Shown: positions 60,972 to 64,000 of the stretch, one piece after another
Layout of the letters: each line of letters opens with the position of its first letter
How positions within the stretch are numbered: the stretch's first letter is position 1
Assembly: GCF_000006565.2 (NCBI RefSeq)
Contig: NC_031478.1
Coordinates: 1,719,874 to 1,783,873, forward strand
DNA: 64,000 nucleotides
Reading direction: 5' to 3'
From: Toxoplasma gondii ME49
Taxonomy: Eukaryota > Apicomplexa > Conoidasida > Eucoccidiorida > Sarcocystidae
Position numbers and translations under genes: made by a program
The notes under the pieces: generated by a model
Seen by the model: the letters and a program-made list of their open reading frames with translations, nothing else
Database searches by the model: none
What the model was told of the DNA's origin: nothing

Positions 60972-63969
60972 ATGGAGCACGGCGGCTTTCTCTCTTCGAG
61001 GGGTCTGCGGTCAGAGCCGACACAGCCGCCGCGTTTGCCCGCGGAAAACGGCCGTTCTTACATTCCGTCCGCGCCGCATTTGGGCGGGGAAAACGAATCA
61101 ACGTGGCAGCCAACAGCGCCGGTTGCTGTTCAGTCGCCTTGCGTCCGGCCGCGACTTCACTCGGAGGCAACTGTTTATCCGCCTTTTCCCGAGGCCGCTT
61201 TTCCACCGTCTACCTGTGTTCCGACTTTTCAGCAGCGTGTGTCTCGCCTCAGTGCCGACAGCAGCTGCTTCCCTCCTCACGGGGGGATGGCTTCGTCCTC
61301 AGCCCCGGTCGACGGTTCTGGCTTCTCTGGAGATTTGCACAGCCACTCCTTCGGCGCGCACCCGCTGCAGGGACCGGCCTCGCGCATGCAGCCGTGGAGG
61401 CGACAGCACGGACCTGAAGCGCCTGCCTTTTTGGCGGAGAGGACCCGGGTGTGGGGATCCGTTGCGGAAACGCCTGCGAGGGCCGAGGGGACGAAGCGAC
61501 AGGAAGTGACAACCTTCGCCAGTATGAAAGAGACCGGCCTCTGTAGCGCCCCGCAGGAAGACATGCGCCCGCCGTCCGCTCCGTTCCAACCTAGAGATCC
61601 AGGCATCAAAGGCGGAGCGCTATGTCCTGAGGAGCAGGAGCAGCCGTACCGAGAAACGTCGCCGCCCCCCGTTTCCTTCGGTTCACTGTCCGCTCTCAGA
61701 CAGTATGCACGAGACCAGGAGGCGAGTGGTTGTTTGGGGGCGACACGCAGCCTGCCAGAGGCTTCGAGGGGCGCTGCAGAGGGGACGAACGAGGCAAGAG
61801 GGCCAGCTTCTGGTCCGCAAGAAAACTCAGAGAAAGGGAGAGCAAACGCCGTAGACCCCCGTGTCTCATCCTCCATCAGCGGATCGAGAAAATACGACTC
61901 CGTCTCCCAGGTGTACATACCCGAGAAGCTGCAGTGTGAACCGCAAGTTGTGGTACGCGAGAGACGAACAGAGGCTGTGGAGAGAGGACGCAGGCGTGCG
62001 ATGACCGGCCATATTTGAGGAAAACGTAACGGGGCGTTTTTCCAGAAGTTTGAGGTTTTCTTTTACGAGAGGCCTCCGCCCGCCAGCCTCGCGAGTGGTC
62101 GTGCACAAACCTACAGAGGTGTCAGCCGAGTCGCTCGTGTTTTTCGACTTGCCTCCCTTTCATCATTCGATTGTCCATTTCTGTCTCTCTTTTCTGACCC
62201 GCATTTTCCCCTAGGAAACCGTTATTACAGTACCGCGCGTCATGTACGAACAGAAAATCACTGAAGTGCCTCAGGTGATGGTTCGAGAACGCGTACTCGA
62301 AGTTCCAAACATCGTCCGAAAGGAGAAGGTCGTCACAATTCCCAAAATTGAATACCAAGTAAGGGAGACAAAAGATGCGCTTTGTTTTGCATTGCGACGG
62401 GCTGTATCGAACAACAGAGACACCCCCGAAACGCCTCATATGAGCACGTATCTGTTGTTTTGAGGTTCGTTTTCCTCGGTCTTCCAGCTTGCTGTTGTCT
62501 TCCTTTCTTCATCTTCTCTTGTTTGTTACTCTTCTTGTCGCCGTCTTCCTTCTCCCTCCTGGAATTCCCCTCTCTTTCCTTCTTTTTCTTCTCCCCCGGT
62601 ACCCGCCGTCTCTCTCCTTCGTTTCTTTTTTTCTTCCTTCCCTTACTCACCATGAGCACTTCAAGACTTCCTGGCTCCGTGTCTCCATCTTCTTGCGTCT
62701 GTGTTCAATCACCTTCGGCGCCCTCTCTTCCTCACCTTCCCGGTCCGCCGTCTTCCCTCCCAAGTCGCTGATTCTTAAAGGAGCGCTGCCAGACGCATGT
62801 GGGCAGAGAGACCATCATTTTACGTCGGCTGGTCCAGACAGTCGAACTGAGTTCCAGTGCACTGAGTCTTCCACGTAGTGTGGATACAGATTCATGCTTA
62901 CACTCTACCTCCCTAGTTCACGACAAAATCCGCTTCCAAGCGAACACGCATCCGGCTTATATTCCGTCTGAACTGCTTCACGGTCGTTTTTTCCAGGAGA
63001 AAATTGTGGAGGTTCCGGTGGTCAAGTACGTGGACAAAGTGGTGGAAGTGCCGCAGTGCGTCGTCGCTGAGAAATTCGTGACGACAGACGAGGTGATTCG
63101 CCAGGAGAAAATTGTGCCGATTCCCAAGATCGAGATCGTCGAAAAAATAATTCAAACTCCGAAAGTCATTCAAGTCGAAAAGATTGTGGACGTCCCCAGG
63201 ATCGAGTACAGAGAGGTAATTCAGTCTCGCTTCTCACTGCCGCTCCTCGGCTTTGCTTATCCCCACCCCCTTTTTCGCCTCTCTCACCTAGTTCGTTCTC
63301 CCCTGCTTCTCCTTTGTTCCTTCCGTATTCTTCACTCGCTCGCTTCTATCTGTCCACGCTTTTTCTTCAATCTCGTGATGCGCGCCGCTACCTTTTCCAC
63401 TGCCTCTTTTTCCGGCTTTTTCACTCCTTCACGCCGCCCTGGGTCGCGAATTTTGCCTCGCCTCTCGTCTGTCGACTCTCCCCCGACTCTTCTCTCCTTC
63501 GTCCGGTTGGACACTCGCAGCAGTCGCACGAACATCTCGCTCTGTCTAGCTAGAACTCTTTACGGGAGCGTGGAGAAGTTTCAGTCTTTTCAGCTCGAGT
63601 GAAAATGCGGTGTTAGGAATCGACGAAGTGAGAAAAACAGGTCCATTGACGTTTTCCAGGTCCGTGAACGGAGGTTCATGTTTTACATAGAAGAACTTTT
63701 AAGAGTCATTTCCAGTAATCTCAGTACTTTATACTCTAAATCCGGTTTTCGATGTGCATCTGCGCGGTGTTTCCGCGCTCTTGTGTGCGATGGGGAAATA
63801 ACAAGCGCGCGCATAATGCGGTTCGGAACTTCACACTCAGGTGGAAGTGGAAAAAATTGTCGAGGTACCGCAAATCGAAATTAAATACGTCGAACGAGAA
63901 GTCCCGGTGCCCCAGAAGGTCATCAGACACGTTCCTGTCGACAAGATTGTTGAAGTCCGACAAAAGAAA
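60972..63969 (+). CDS. Alveolin, inner membrane complex protein (3' partial)
   Basis: Four exons are visible: 60972-61952, 62215-62358, 62997-63215 and 63841-63969. All join in phase 0 and the last ends at a donor (GTAAGG), so the gene continues beyond the window. Residues 1-310 are disordered and rich in Ser, Pro and Arg. From about 312 the alveolin repeat region begins: VYIPEKL, VPRVMYEQKITEVPQVMVRE, EVPNIV, EKVVTIPKIEYQ, EKIVEVPVVKYVDKVVEVPQ, VPIPKIEIVEKI and VEKIVEVPQIEIKYVER, with the typical Val-Pro plus alternating acidic/basic periodicity. Alveolins form the filament network under the pellicle membranes and give the cell its shape and tensile strength. The ATG lies in GAAATGG context. 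The member of the IMC family cannot be named because the C-terminus is missing. At each internal splice, joining restores the repeat register. Confidence 0.9.
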
Positions 63970-64000
63970 GTAAGGAAAGATTTTTCGCTTCCAGAAAGCA

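Overview
The window looks like nuclear DNA of a coccidian apicomplexan of the Toxoplasma/Neospora/Hammondia group. The reasons are GT-AG introns of a few hundred bases to about 1.2 kb, mid-range base composition, pyrimidine-rich leaders before start codons, TGCATGC-type elements upstream of housekeeping genes, and lineage hallmarks: an alveolin (inner membrane complex) gene and a secreted protein with an RRL export motif. I cannot name the species. All exon borders were read by eye. For every multi-exon model below except the 17.9-19.5 kb locus, the codon phases join without error, which is the main support.

Layout: 1-3511 (+) end of an RNA-binding RRM/KH protein with an RG-rich tail. 6514-10404 (-) a triple CCCH zinc-finger protein. 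13644-15814 (-) a 2,4-dienoyl-CoA reductase ending in the peroxisomal signal SRL. 17883-19507 (-) an unresolved locus with a coiled-coil reading frame. 21121-21714 (+) and 22929-23552 (-) two convergent small secreted proteins, one with an RRL (TEXEL-like) motif and one with a nuclear-localisation-like basic patch. 26011-28013 (-) mitochondrial ribosomal protein bL28m, divergent from 29623-33882 (+) a nine-exon TMEM147 homologue of the ER translocon. 36166-37176 (+) an unassigned frame broken by one TAG. 39755-42713 (+) a DDX3/Ded1-type DEAD-box helicase. 43538-44312 (+) a three-exon 104-residue protein of unknown function. 45749-52371 (+) a seven-exon gene in which five consecutive exons carry copies of one cysteine-rich module. 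53946-54988 (-) a Bud20/ZNF593 ribosome-biogenesis zinc finger. 57305-58471 (+) an unknown protein with an EF-hand-like calcium loop. 60972 to the window end (+) an alveolin whose 3' end lies outside.

The genes do not form a pathway. Themes that recur are RNA metabolism and translation (RRM/KH, CCCH, DEAD-box, bL28m, Bud20), organelle biology (peroxisomal reductase, ER translocon, inner membrane complex) and lineage-specific secreted or cysteine-rich proteins. The strongest candidate for something undescribed is the tandem exon-duplicated cysteine-rich gene at 45.7-52.4 kb. Next are the pair of secreted proteins at 21-23.6 kb and the PTS1-bearing reductase.
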